A stretch of DNA of 64,000 bases, from the NCBI GenBank assembly GCA_963678675.1, contig OY783192.1:35123250-35187249 (forward strand). Direction: 5' to 3'. Source of the stretch: Xiphydria camelus (lineage: Eukaryota; Arthropoda; Insecta; Hymenoptera; Xiphydriidae). Positions within the stretch are counted from its first letter, which is position 1. Each line of letters opens with the position of its first letter. The position numbers and the translations under genes are program-made. Of this stretch, positions 36,484 through 49,735 are shown one piece after another. Below the pieces are notes generated by a model. It was not told the origin of the DNA. It worked only from the letters and a program-made list of their open reading frames with translations, and made no database searches.

Positions 36484-39400
36484 CTTTTAATAAAAGTATA
36501 ATATATCTCCCGTGTGATGTTCAATTCTACTCCCAACCCAGCCCACCTCTCCTTACGATATGCTACACATACATATTATCGCTATCCGCTCATCTTCACG
36601 CGACGCTCCATTGCAACCCTCGAATCAGACATCGTTCTAGATATAACTGATGACGCTCGAGAGATTCGACTGTACCGATACTCATACCTAAGCGTACTAT
36701 ATGCTGTAATAACGCCTGTAGACGATGACGACGACGACGACGACGACGCACACCTGTACCGCCCCATAGTAACCGCGACGGGTAATGGGTAGAAGCTGCA
36801 GAGGAGGTAAGTAATGTGGTGGCATTAGCGTGTACAGGGCTCAGCGTGTTAATTCCACATAATCGCCATCGGAGCTCGGTACCGGCGGAGTGTGTAATGG
36901 CGGTTATTATACTAGTAATAATAACGCCCCGCGGGGGAGAAAGCGAGGACCGTTCCAGGGGTGGCGTCTGGCAAAGTCCGACGCAGATTTCGACAGGCAC
37001 TCGGCGCGAAGCGAGACGAAGCTGCAGAGACACAGTCGAGCGAGCGCGAAATCGACTTTAAATCGGAGGCAATTCCGCTGCATGCGGGGCGTGTTCGCAG
37101 CGAGAAAGAGAGAGAAGAGAGAGAGAGAGGTGAGGAAAGTTCCCGTAATTTGGAGAGTGCTCTCGGACGTCGCGACGCAACCCTCCTGCGTCGATTCGCT
37201 TCGGGTGGGAAAATTCTCCGAGGAGCGGGAAAAGCAGGCAATGTGTATACGTGTCGTGTACGTGGTGTAGGTGTATGTGCGACACCTAAAGGTGCCTCGT
37301 GTCGTTCCTCAACGCGGAACTACGTCAGGGGCGTCAGGCGTTCGTCGCGGGGTGTGCAGACGGTCATTCAATTTAGTCCGCTATCAACGTCAAGCACTGC
37401 CTGGTATCACGCACCTCCACCTACCCGCCTCGCTGGGCAAGGGGGTGGTGTTTATGAGGTGGGGGGTGTTGAAGGCAGGCGGGCGAATAATTATACAAGT
37501 TTAATCGCGAATCCCTCCTCACCCTTCGTTCCCTTTGCCCGTGCTGCAGCGCTGTACTCGCGTCGACTGCGTCGCTCGACGTTGCATAACGCAGGTATGA
37601 CGCTTACAGCAGTGCGACCGTTGGTACGGGCGATAATCGGGTACGCCCGCGATGAATACCCTCAACAAATGCTTTTGCTAACGCCTCCTGGAAGACCACG
37701 AACAAATGAAACCGTTTATCTCTCCGTCAGGTGAACTTTCCCGCATCCTGGCAGCACTTTTCGACGACGCGATATACCCAACGACTTCGGACACAACCGT
37801 CTGGGTAGCGGCGCGACCCCCGACAAAAACACCCTCCGCTAATACTTTTTCGCTCCGTCGTTCTCGAGGCCCCGAAAACTGGCCATAAATAAAAGACGTC
37901 TTATTTATCCTTCCCACGGGCTTTTCGACACGATTACCCACCAAGCAAGAGACCTGCTGTCACGCGCTATAGTTCTGCGGCGACCGGGCCACCCTCCTTA
38001 CTCACGTATCTAAACGTAGGCGGGATATACGTGTAGGGGTATATCTCACATCGCCGTCGGCGGGGTTACAGTAGCCCCCAGAAGTTTAAGACCGATACGC
38101 GTGTTCTTCCCTCCCCGTGAAGTATCGATGCGAGCGTTTAACCCGTTCAACTTGATATTTAAGCTTAGGAGAGCAAGGATATCGAATAAAACGCGTATAT
38201 TCCGTAGATCAGGAACTTCCTTATTTCGAAAAACTGTGGGTTAAACTTCTAGCCGCTACTGTGTACAACTCGTCGAGTACCGATAGAAGCGCGCAGCACG
38301 ACGAGGGTCGAGCGGGAAGGTCGCGCAAGGATTCCGCGGGGGCGAATCTTCGGGATGGGACCAAAGACAACCCCCGTCCCTTCGAGGACCGTTCCCTCGA
38401 CTCGCGGTTTGCGGCTTCCGGCGTTTCCTTACTCGTCAACACCGTGCGACGACGTACCCTCTCGGTATATCTTCCGGGATAAGACCCCTTCGAAGTCGCG
38501 CCGCACGGAGAAGCTTGGCTCGTCGGAGCGATCTACGGCGACGTAAACTTTGGCCGTTTAGCACCGTCCCGGTGCGCGTCAAAGGGCGCGTGTGTCCCGC
38601 GACCACGTGTCAGGGCTGATAATGCGCGGTGAGGGTGGACGGAGCCGGGTAAAATACAAAGGGAAGGTATCCTTGCTGCTCGAACTATACTCGCGTCTTC
38701 TCGAATGGAAAATGTACGTAAAAAAGGAAAATAAGGTACAAGTCTCTCAACGCAGTCGCATCATCCGGGAAATGGAATAAACTTAAGTAAACGCCACGAT
38801 AGGTCAAAACGAAACCTCTTAAGCTCGCTCTCGCGTATTTCACTTCCCTGCCGCTGGGATGGGCTTTACATAATTTAAGAGTTCCCTCAGGGGGCGGTGA
38901 TATTAGACGGGCTACCCATGAGGATTAGCACGGCGCATCGCACTAGTGAAAGAAAGACCGAGAAACAACATGTGTCACTGACTCGCGTTGTCTCTCCAAG
39001 AAGACGGTCACATCAGTCGTATAAATATTTATGGAAAATTCGCGCGGACGCATATCGTTCATCTTTCGGTTTGTCAACCCTTCCATATAGCTACTGTTTC
39101 CACAGCGTGATCGCAATCTCGTCAAATTAATATTTCTACGTCACTCCACGTACGATCAGTTCGTTCGTAGCCTATGAATTGTTGATCGAGCGATACAGCC
39201 GCAATTAAAGCCACATTTTAGCTACGTTTACGATTTCGCGTTCGTCCTTCGGTTTATCGACGAGATAAAAAGACGAGAGCGCGATAAAACGACGAGAATC
39301 TGCAGTCGTATCAAATGGCCCCTCGAATCAGTCGATCCCGCCCAAATTGCAGCGGCGCGAAATGCCCGGAAGCGATACGATTGTTATTAGCGTCGTCCCG

Positions 39401-41798
39401 CGTTGAATTTTCCAGGCGGAGGCGGCTGGAAGAAAATGATAAAAGGGGGCGCGGAGCTTGCGGGTGAAAAAAACGTGTTTTTCGCCGAGGACGAAGGCGA
39501 GTAATACGATATTCATATTTGTCTCGATCGATCGCGGCCGCGGGGACGGAAACGAACGAAACGGAAGCGAGGCGAGGGTACGCGCCGGCGTTAAAGAGCC
39601 TCCGGTGTTCCTCGGATCCCCCGGTTTCATCCCTTCGCTGCCCCGCTTCAGCCGCGAAGCAACGCGCGGTCATTAGCATGGTCGTGCCTCGAATTTCCGA
39701 GGTGGAAAAATTATTTAAAAGACCTCCAAAAAAAGTTTCCCCTTTACGCTTCGCCCCCGCCCCTTCGCTCCTGTCACTTTCTCATCTCACCCGTTCCCTC
39801 TTAATTCCAGATCCTTTAAAACTCCCCTCTGCTTCCGTTGAGCGTATCCTCTTAACTTTGGACCTCTCTCTCTCTCTCTCTCGTTCGCGTCTTCCGGATG
39901 TCACGCGAGAGCGCAATCAATTTCTCAGGGCGGAGGTTGCGGTACCTCCGATCGCTTACTCCCATTTCCGTGAGCGGCTCTCTCGTGGAGATACCAGCCA
40001 CATACGTATATCCGAAGACTAGTGTGGTCAGTGGGCGCGTATATATAGAGGGTGTTTCCGAACTATCGTAACAGCTGCAGCGACGCACATCGAGTACCGA
40101 GTCGAAAACTAGACGCGTATAACGTTGATTCGAACTTCAAAGGTGCAACGGTTTATCCCACTTCAACATACTTTATATAGTTCAGGTAAACGGAAAGACA
40201 AGTACAAAAACACTAATAAACCCGAGACGTAGCGAGGATGCGTTTCGAGATGAGTTCGAAGTTTCTCCGATGCTTAAACCACCCCCTCTGCACCCTGTGC
40301 ACCAAACTTTTGATGAGACATCCCCGTTTATTTGCCAGTTCCAGAACACACCGTACAACCGCGTATACGCGTTCAGCAGTGCGCCAGTTCGGCGAGGTTA
40401 AAGAGAGGGGTGGAAGAAGTTAGACGCGAGGGGGAGAGAACACGAAACGCCGGTGCGGATAGGGCATAAAATCTCAGTCGACGCTTCGATGCGGGGGATG
40501 TGTCCGACCGTATTTCAGACGGGGGTGAGAGCGACAACCGAAATCACTGGTTCGGGAGGGAATCGACCCCTCCGTCGTCTATCCGGAAACACCGTGGACC
40601 GACGTGTCGAGATTTAAGGCGGAGGCGAGGGTGGCGGGGCGGGGGAGGGTGCGGCCGGGCAGCTCGCATCATCGGAGGATTAAGCGCGGGATCCGTAGGA
40701 CGATCGCCTAACGACGAGCGAGCACGAGCGGTCCCTGAGTGAGCGTCCATCCCCACCGAAAGGGATGGACATCGCCCTCCGACGCGGTTGAGTCGCCGCT
40801 GTTATATAGCGCACCGCCGCCTCCTATATGTGAGACGCGTGTTACGTGAGCCGATAAACGAGCACTTGAACGGTAACAGCGCGAGACGTCGATGGTCACC
40901 TGTTAATCCCCTATCGACACTCTTGCGCCTCCGCCGCGACGGACGCGCCGAGCATCCTCTACCGATTATACACGTTCCGCGCGTTATATGTGTACGTGTC
41001 GGTATGTCGTCTCGCTTAGCGTCGCGCGATCTACTCCAAAGCATTTAGCATGAATTTTAATAAGTAGTAACTACCGTTATACGACGACCGGAATACATAT
41101 TCCAAGCATACGGGCATTACGGTACCTCAGTCTGGTCTGGGGTTAATGTTAATCGGAAGTTTGAGGGTAAGAGTGTTTCTGGGGGAGGATTAAGGAAAAT
41201 GTTAATTCATAGGTGTATCGACGCCACGGTCTTGTCTTTTCTGTGACATTATCTCAGCTTGCTTTGTGATATTTTCTATACGTATGAATCTTCCTGGTAT
41301 AGAATATATGTTTGTTTTTAATCAGTCCCTCCATTACTCTTAATCAATTTGACATTTTTGTTTCATGTATGATAAAGTCGATTGAAACTGAGTCACGTGA
41401 AATGAATCAGTGAAAGTGTAATTGACGAGTTTATAAAAATATTTAAAATACGTAATTTGATTGCAAAATGTACCTTAACAAATCACGGAGTTATTAATTA
41501 AGAAGAGGAGAAAGGTAGTAATGTTACGACGCCGTTAATACATCTCACTCATGCCCTCGAGCGATGCTTTTCGACCCTGTAACGAACCCACCCTCGCTTC
41601 TAATGACGTTATGTAATTTACAAACGTCCTCTGACCTATTCCACTCGAAATTAAGCGGAAGCCTTGAAATAATATTATCTCTCACAAATTTAGGTTCAAA
41701 TAAGCCTCACCGACGAAGCGCTTGCAGATTTATTTTCATCATGAAATTGTTAGTACGAAATTCGGCGTGATTACCCGACAACGTACGATATATTTATT
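36484..41798. other. Gene-free stretch
   Basis: No supported gene. A GAC trinucleotide run is at 36721-36748, GA-rich sequence near 37106-37135 and a CT run near 39866-39883. The long plus-strand frame at 36961-37734 is Arg/Ser-rich with other frames open across it, and is treated as chance. Confidence 0.5.
36721..36748. repeat. (GAC)n trinucleotide repeat
   Basis: Near-perfect GAC repeat with one GAT unit. Confidence 0.85.
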
Positions 41799-41828
41799 TG
41801 TGGTGACCCGTCACGCTACGACGGCCTG

Positions 41829-41843
41829 CCGCCAGATGGCGCC
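41829..41843 (+). promoter_or_regulatory. CTCF-like core motif, site 1 in repeat copy D
   Basis: CCGCCAGATGGCGCC matches the CTCF core CCASYAGRKGGCRC with one difference (G for A at the third base). Occupancy is not shown by sequence. Confidence 0.4.
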
Positions 41844-42037
41844 GACCCTCTCGGCCATCGACTCCGCGGCTCCCGGCCCATTGCTCTCGGCTTCTCGTTA
41901 GTGGACCAATAACGGGCAAGTTACTATATAAGACCGTAACTGCCCGTCTCTCACGGAGGACCACAGAGCGGCTAACGCAGGAGTCGGCTCAGCCTTACTG
42001 ACGAGTCCACGGGCCGACTCCAGGACGAAACGCTCCG

Positions 42038-42049
42038 CCACTAGATGGC
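42038..42049 (+). promoter_or_regulatory. CTCF-like core motif, site 2 in repeat copy D
   Basis: CCACTAGATGGC is an exact match to the first 12 positions of CCASYAGRKGGCRC. It lies 195 bp from site 1 in the same orientation. The same place in fragment E reads CCACGAGATGGC. Confidence 0.4.
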
Positions 42050-42375
42050 GAACTCACTTTTCGTTCGCCACACTAGTATCCCTAGAACTCCGATTCCCTT
42101 TTCATTTAGCTTTACTATAGACGTCACCATTCAATATCATTTTTAGTGCCATCCTCAGTTTTAAATCCCGGCAACGTGGAATTTTTTTCACAAATTCTAA
42201 ATCCATGGGTAAAGACTTTATAGAAGTAGCGCGCGTAACGCTTCGAACTCGCTGCATTTTCGGCTGTTCGTTGGATGACAAGCACAAGACAATTTGATAT
42301 GTCTATTTGAAGAAGAGATGTCGTGTTGGTTATTTCATGAATAAAACTCTTCCATTGATGGAAATTCTTTGAAGA

Positions 42376-42436
42376 GGGCCGACTCCAGGACGATACGCTC
42401 CGCCACGAGATGGCGAACTCACTTTTCTTTCGCCAC
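42376..42436 (-). repeat. LTR-like repeat, copy E (terminal fragment)
   Basis: 61 bp nearly identical to the right end of copy D (GGGCCGACTCCAGGACGA), about 300 bp away in the same orientation. It corresponds to the start of the repeat on the minus strand. Confidence 0.7.
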
Positions 42437-45031
42437 GGTTAACTTTCCGGCGAAGATATTTTCGCTATGGCGACACAGCTATTTTGCAGATTATTTATCG
42501 GGGAAAATTCGGAAGAGAAATACGACAGTCAGATCGTCGTTACTTTTTTTCTACTGTTTGCGACACTCTGATACCGCGTTACACGGAGTAGCAATACTCG
42601 CAAAATTAACGACAATGGACGCGAGAGCCCCAGATTTTTTTATTACAAGAATCTTATTCCTTCATAAAAAGACGAGCGACATAAAAAGTCTATTACATAC
42701 GTATACGATGGACCCCCCTCGAAAAGATAAAACCTGAGCACAAAAATAGAAGTTACATATAAAGCGTGCCAATTCGTCGTACATCTTTTATCAGTTTTCC
42801 GCCCTTCAACGTTCCATCTTCGCGGTCGATGTTTGATCGTTGCGACGTAAATGTATGATGAATCACCAATAGGTATGTATGAAAGAAAAAGTAAGACAAA
42901 CCACTCTTATACAATTTGCCCCCAAGGCCATTTTTCTCCTCGTGCCTCGCGTATACATATATGAAGTGTTTTCCTCTCCGAGCCAATAAAGAAGCACTTC
43001 GCTCGAAAAAAGGCCAGATATCGACTCTGTCATCAGCTAATCCTCTGTCCACACTCTCTCACTCCTCCCACGCTCGCTCCTTCCCCGATTGCGACGAACA
43101 TCCACGCCGTTACGCATTCACGAACGCACCTCTGCCTCGAACCTACGTGTATGCTCTCATACATGTACACCTAACACGAATGCTGAGTACTCTTGGGACC
43201 ACCGCGACACGGACGTGCGTCGGTAAATATGTACCGCCTACGCAACACCCCCCTCCCCTCTCCCTATCGAGAACGAGTCCAATCGAGGGAATAAATCGAA
43301 GAGGAGAGCTAGTCAAAAATCGTCGTCTCGAGAAGTATATACATATACGAGGAAAATATTTTGAAGCGAATACATTCGACAAACGCGGCGGCGAAATCGA
43401 TTTCCCGTGAAAGCTTCGGATACGAATAAACGCCGCGCAACAACCGTAGACGCGGTCACCCGTTAATCTCCGAATCCCTGTTCTCGCCCTCTCCACATCC
43501 TCCGCCCTCGATTATCATACACGTCCGACCTGTTACGTCACAGAGCGAACACCGTCGCGCTTCGCGTCACGCATTCAGCGACCCACCCATGGCACCGCCG
43601 CGAAGCCAAACATCCATACCCACCCCTGCCGAGTGCCGTCTCACGGCACCGCGACGCCTATACGTGCACGCGTCACTCGCGCGAACTTCAATTATTCTCT
43701 ATTCGCCGCGATCGCGTGCGCGCGCCGGAGACAATCCGAGCGCAAGAAGGAACGGGTGCTCGAGCGCGTGCAGGATATAGGATACCCATATCCCGTCGCA
43801 TCGACTCGTCTTCGGAGGATCGCTTCGCTCCTCCGGGAGGAAAGCGACGAGATGCGAATATCCGTGTGATATCCCCTCGTTCCGGCTTTCTCGAACCGTA
43901 GCTTTTCGATGCTTTCCACATTCGGAGTTGGGATCGTCTTTCGCCGTGGCAATTTCACGTCGCCCTGTACGCGAACTTGTATGCATACGTATCTGCAAGA
44001 GGGATTGGCGCGGGAAATTCGGAGAGAGACCGGCTGCTGTGTACAGGTACCGCGCGCGCTACGTGAGTGATGTACGGTCCGACGTGTCTGCCCGCAGGAG
44101 CTGTTATACTACTGCCGTCGGTACGAACATGGATTACTACCACTGCTACTGGCCGCATATTATACCAATTTATACCGTTATATGGTATGCTACTATTGCC
44201 CGTGGACAATGTCGTTACAGGTGTATGCATATTATATGGACCAGAGATGAGGCTGGCGCTCCGCATCTCTGACGCGTAGGTATCTTTGTCGAGTGATACA
44301 CCGGATGCCGTTAATTAAATTCGAAATTAGAAAAGGGCTGGACCGTGACGCGAATTCTATTTACTTTTTTTTTTTTTTTCGGGAAGCGGGTAGTGTGTCG
44401 TGATTATCTGGGAATTGATATGTGAATTATTAACTGTCTTTTTTTCCGTCTGCTGGAACGGTGGATATTTTTCTCGACGACGTCATTGGATAAGATATTG
44501 GGCGGTATTCATTTTTCTAATTGACTTGTGACTTAGCGTATAACACTGACCACGTATCATCAATTTCAGTGCGAATAAATCCATTTGGCAGCGACTGCAG
44601 AAACGATTACCTGCCTGTGTAGAATTAGAAGCCAGACGTGGTCACCGCTATAACCGCAGCTTCCGCTGTACGTGTACCAATTTGTACCGCAATGAAGTTT
44701 CACGGTATTGCTGGAGAAAATGTCGACTTACCAAATGTACCGTTGCTCGCGATATAATGATTTTAGTCGCTATCGCCTCATTGGAGCGGTACATCGGTAC
44801 AGATGTGGAGAAGAGATTCGAATGGCACTACAACTTTTGATTCAAACGATTACATTTAAAAACTGCCGCAAAAATGCGGACTTTAGTTTTATATATTTCT
44901 TAATACTGTAAACAGAAGAATAATATAGGTATTTTTTGATTATCGTAGTTTTTCCTATAATTTCAATGGTTTCCAACGAAACCAATTTATCCCAGGATGC
45001 CCTGCCGAAGCAGCTTATCTCGGTGTTACCT

Positions 45032-45063
<32 letters not shown>

Positions 45064-48000
45064 TCAACTGCACTTTTCGCAATTTTCAAGACAGCTTAAA
45101 GAAAAGTTAAATCGGGGGGTAAATCAGAGACTCTACTGAACGGGTTTAGATCGACCGATAGCGACTATATTCGCGTAGAGGTCATTATTAGTTATAATAC
45201 GAATAGCTACTGAAATCATCATACAAGAATGACGTCACAATATAGTTGCTACTAATATTTCGCATTTCTCTCCAGCTTCTCTTCTCATATCTACGATATA
45301 AAACGCCCAATTTTAACACATCCCTATTATTCCTACGATAACGAGTATTCCCGACGAATTCAACCATTATGAGAAATGCAACCATTTATCAAATACAATC
45401 GAAATTGCATTATGGATTATCGAATTTATGCCACTCCCAGAATCGAATTTGTACCTTTATATCAGAATTTAACAATTCCAAGCAATTCACGATTTTCACG
45501 GTGACATGGTAGCATGCACCGAAATCAAATTTCTCGGTTCACTCGACGCGCGAGTACGTCAACTATGATAATTCCTCTCCGAGTGGCTCACACCTAGAAA
45601 TTGCAGCGGTCTACGGTAAATCGTGCAACGTATTAACACGTCGCACGAATTCAACGTCTCGGCACTTAGCGCGGGACTGAGAGACCGATTAATCGTTTCG
45701 CGCCCCGTAATGACTTTATCGCACGATGGAATAATTACACTATCGAGGAGGATCCATTACTTCAGCAGCAATTCCGTAAAAGCTCCGCGCTGGAAATCAC
45801 GGCGGAGTCCGTCGCGGCCCTTTTAATTGTCGGAATTACACCGCCGAATAACCGGCGGAAGACGAAGCGCGCCGGTTGCCGGGTCGATCGATTTCCGTTG
45901 CGCCCGCCGTCTAACCGGAGCAACGAAAGTTTTCAGCGACGTGCGTGGGAAGCGTGGCGAGTTTCTTGGAAATCATGTGCACGCGTACTTCCTCTTCTCG
46001 CGGTTCTCTCCACCCCCTCCAACCACGCGTTCTCCACCCCTCTCACTCTTCTCGTCCCTATTTATTTATTTACCCGTCCGCACCGCGCGCCACGGTCCGT
46101 TTCGCGGCAATCGACGTTTCTCAAGGGAGGCATGCACGTCGGGGGCGCGGGGAGCTCGGACGGGGGAGAAGTATTTCACCGGGAGAAACGCAATACCGAA
46201 CTCGGCGTCCGCCTCCTTTATGCGCGAAAAGTAGGCGAAACTTTCGCCCGGGGATGAAATACATGTACGCGGCGCGACGCGGGCCGCGCGCGAGTGTCGA
46301 TTCTCGTACGTTATACTTTTCGTAAATTTCAGTTTCGTCCCGCGCATATCTGTAATGGCCGCGGGAGCGACGGGCATGTCGCGAATATAGAGAACGCGGG
46401 GGCTGAATAAACTCTGTTGCAAAAAGTTTACTGCAACAGCTTGCTCGCGTTTCGATATGTTCCACTCTGACCCCGGTCCTCTTCTCCCTCTTTTTCTCTC
46501 TATATCGGTCTCTATCCTGCCCTTTCTCTCTCTCCCTTTAACCCCGCCATCTCTGTTTCACCCCACGCGAAATTTCGAAAGGGTGGGTTCGCGCGTTGCG
46601 GCGGCGGCGGGTCTGTCCGGGGGGTTGAGATAAGGAAAAATCGTTAAAAAATTCGCGGGGTCGACGCGCGCGGCCGTATTTATCCCGTGCTATCAACAAA
46701 AATGGAGGGCGTAAAATTAGGCATACGCGACGGAAAAACCAACGAGTTATTTCGCGATGCTTCGTCGCGCGGTTCGCGCAAATTTGATACATTAACGTAT
46801 TTAACGTGTCACGTTGAGCCTCCGATTATTAGCGTGTGTGTGTTGAAAGGATTCTTCTTTTGCATTTATTTTGAAGCCGCGTTGCAGGTGCACCGAGAAA
46901 AAAATGTTTCATCACTGAACTTAATGTTCTTCTGAAGCTTTTCTTTTATACGACACATCATTTTGGAATAGGTACTTTTTATGCCCGTTTTAGGCAACAG
47001 TATTAACCCTGATTTCATCTCCAATGCAAATGTAATTCATTCGCAAATTATATACGAATTATTTTACGACCGAAGTAGATATCCCATTTCACCAAAGGAG
47101 GAAAATGCACGATTCGAGGGCTCATTCGTTTCCCTCCCCATGCGTATACCCGCAAGTTTCCAAAACACGCTCCAATATAATCCACCCCGCGAATTCTCGC
47201 GCTTATAGCGCAGCCCGCAGCCATCTTCGGCCGAGGATAACGAGCCTGAATGCACAACCCGGCGTGAAAGTGGATATTCGCTTCTCCCCGTATAGAGCTA
47301 CGCTTAACCAAAACGCTATACGCAAAGCGTCGCTAAGCTCTTGCGCGCACGAACGGCCTTTACGTGGCCCGCGCAAATCGAGCCGTTTGATTTCTTTCAA
47401 TGTTACGCGTCCGGCGCACTTTGCCCGGCACACGTTTGTTCCGTATATACGGCGGCCCAATAAGCTCTCGCCGTGAGTGTCCGCGCGAATCCGCTTAGCG
47501 AACGTGTACACACACGTGGCAAATCCCAGCGGCGCACAGCGATACGGAATTCGCACGTCGGGCGCTGTACACGCGCGACGGTACAGCGGGCTCTCGTCGT
47601 TGGGAGGAGTCTGCACAACTTTGCTTTCGTTAATTGCCGGCGGTATTTGGGGTATTTCGCGCCACATCGACCGGCCACTCTTTTAAAGGACGATGGTCTG
47701 ATATTTCTTTCGCGAGAGACACCGAATCGTTCGGTCGGAAGACTCTGACTTTATCGGAAACAAAACAAAAGTTTCGCTGTGATTGTACTGTATACGGGAA
47801 GAGCACGGCAGCCCAGCGACGCTACAGCCGGTGTTCAGTTGCGAAGCAGCTGTCACTGCGCGGAAATATCGCCGAAATTTTACGAGGTCATAAAAATTAC
47901 GCATCTCGCGCGCCTGCAGTTCAACGAAGAGTCGGAATATCCGCTGCCGCGCGAGGTGATGCCGCTAGCGACGGGTGTGGGTATCGATTACGCCGGCCGA

Positions 48001-49410
48001 TATTTAAACGCGACCGTTTCACGCAATTCGAGTCGCACCTGCTTCATTCGACGCGAAATTTCTCGCGGCGAAAACGAATCCGACCGACCGAACTCGTCAG
48101 ACTTTACCGAGGGAATTGAGAGCTGTCGAGAAAATTGCAATAGCGACTCCATAGATTGTTTATTGCGAATTCCAATTTCAGATACAAACTCGGCACGAAT
48201 GATCCTCCGCGCGAGGCAGCCGCTCTCGACGAGACGTTCCCTCGCACCCGCTACTCGAAGTCCCCGTCAGCACCGCGCGGAGCGCCACGTATACGTTCCC
48301 GGCGCTAATGAACGAATGACTCCGCGATTCTTTGCGCTTCCGGCTCGTTAAGACGGCACGTGAAGAGCCGCGCGCCACACAACCGTGCGACGGCGCGTGG
48401 CGGGCTGAAAGAACCGCGCGTTTACATCCATCCACTCGCACGCGCGCGAGCGCCGCCCCCGCACTCACACCGCGCCGAGTGCCTAGCTGAATAATCGATC
48501 CATCTCGATCACGCGTCGCGCCTCGCCCGCCGAGGCAATTTTCTTGGGACGGCTCGCGATTAACGAGAAGCCCCGCGGAAAAAAAAAACGTAAAAACGAG
48601 GTCGGCGCGCGCGCTCTCGAGCCACCTTTGATAAATTCGCCAAAAAGCGCGAGCGCGGCTTCGCTGGATATTATCGAGGGGTTCGAGAAGAGCGAGGCCT
48701 GCAGAACGCGGAAGTCGAGGCACGAGTCGGACGCGCTTTATTGGATCGAGATTTTTACTCGTGACTTCGTTCTCTCCCTCTCTCTTTCTCTCTCTCCGGT
48801 GTTTGCTCGCCTTTCCCTCTTCCGCGACTAGGAAATAGGTTATACATGTGCTCTCCCCTTTCCGGCGTGCGAGTCCTCCTGTCCGCCGTTGGTTCCCTCC
48901 CGATGGCTCGGCTGTCTCTCGCTTCCTCCCTCCCGCGGCCACCCTCCGCCGGTCCTCCGAGCGCGCGCGGGCTCGCATTTATTACAGCGACTCGCGGCGG
49001 GGGGTGGAATATACCTGTCCAAGGCTTCTCGCTCTATTTGCCGGCGCGTCTGTTTTACGTAAGTTTATTGCGGACGAATGGGCCGCGGAGGGCGAGTTTG
49101 AAAGGGAGAACGCGACTCGTATACATATGTATATCGTATATACCTGTGCGGTATCGCGCGAGGTTCGCGATCGATCGAAATCAGTTTCGGCCGGGTAATG
49201 TAATCTGTCTCTGTGGCTTTGCTCGGTTTTTTTTTTTATTCAAACTCGATGGAAAGTCAATTCGTGTCTCCGCGGGGAATTTGTAGATATCCGAGGGTTT
49301 TTTTTTTCTCGGTACGCGTGTGCACCGCCGGAAGGACTGCGTAGAGTACTCGCGACGAGACGCAACCACCCCTCCGCGCCTGTTTGCCGCGCTCGGAAAT
49401 CGACCGAGCG

Positions 49411-49412
<2 letters not shown>
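42437..49412. other. Gene-free stretch
   Basis: No supported gene or transposon terminus. It holds a CAG repeat at 45033-45062, AT-rich DNA around 44300-45450, and CpG-rich DNA around 47100-49400 with many overlapping spurious frames. Confidence 0.5.
45033..45062 (+). repeat. (CAG)n trinucleotide repeat
   Basis: Ten CAG units. In one frame they encode ten alanines within an open frame at 44936-45139, but there is no other sign of coding, so I do not call a gene. Confidence 0.85.

Positions 49413-49441
<29 letters not shown>
49413..49441. repeat. (TC)n microsatellite
   Basis: Pure CT/TC run immediately left of the first LINE 3' end. Confidence 0.9.
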
Positions 49442-49442
<1 letters not shown>

Positions 49443-49443
<1 letters not shown>

Positions 49444-49725
49444 TGTATCATTTACTTCCGCTTAGCATACTTTACTTTGTTTGTTTTATCCGTATTAGTT
49501 ATATTGTAAACTTTTATTTACCTTATTCTGTTAGTCTAGGCCGTTCCATTATCTATTATTTTACTTTGTTATTTACTTTATATCTTTCCACTCGTTCGCT
49601 CTCTTAGTTGCTCTCTTTGTAATTTGTTGCTTTCTCTGTAATTCATTTGTCCTGACAGTTTGCGTGCTCTCAAAGGGCCTCTTCGGCCCTAGAGCAAATA
49701 AAATATGCTTCTTCTTCTTCTTCTC
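49443..49725 (+). mobile_element. Non-LTR retrotransposon (LINE) 3' end, copy 1
   Basis: T-rich 3' UTR-like sequence ending in a two-part hairpin: outer stem TGCTCT/AGAGCA and inner stem AGGGCC/GGCCCT around a TCTTC loop (49665-49696). It is followed at once by AATAAA (49697-49702) and a (TTC)n tail. This layout is typical of a 5'-truncated LINE that ends in a short tandem tail. No reverse transcriptase is retained. The left boundary is approximate. Confidence 0.6.
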
Positions 49726-49735
49726 TCTCTCTTCC

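Larger units (their letters stand above)
41799..42072 (-). mobile_element. LTR-like repeat, copy D (full length, reverse orientation)
   Basis: A 274-bp copy in reverse orientation. On the minus strand it starts TGTGGCGAACG and ends GGGTCACCACA, with the TATA segment CTTATATAG and the GGAGTCGGCC hairpin arm. It is the longest copy. No clear target-site duplication (TTATT against CTAGT). It contains two CTCF-like sites, one near each end. Confidence 0.62.

Noticed and set aside
36961..37734. 257-codon plus-strand open frame
   Set aside because: Arg/Ser/Gly-rich, no domain, several other long frames overlap it in CpG-rich DNA, where stop codons are rare by chance.
40050..40180. GGGTGTTTCCGAACT-like MITE terminus
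   Set aside because: No inverted partner or TA-type duplication could be located.
44936..45139. Open frame encoding a ten-alanine run
   Set aside because: The run comes from a CAG microsatellite; nothing else supports coding.
47779..48351. 190-codon plus-strand open frame
   Set aside because: A second frame is open across much of it, no motif is recognisable and nothing links it to other exons.
48178..48978. 266-codon minus-strand open frame
   Set aside because: Same CpG-rich composition artefact, with no domain and no coherent splice context.
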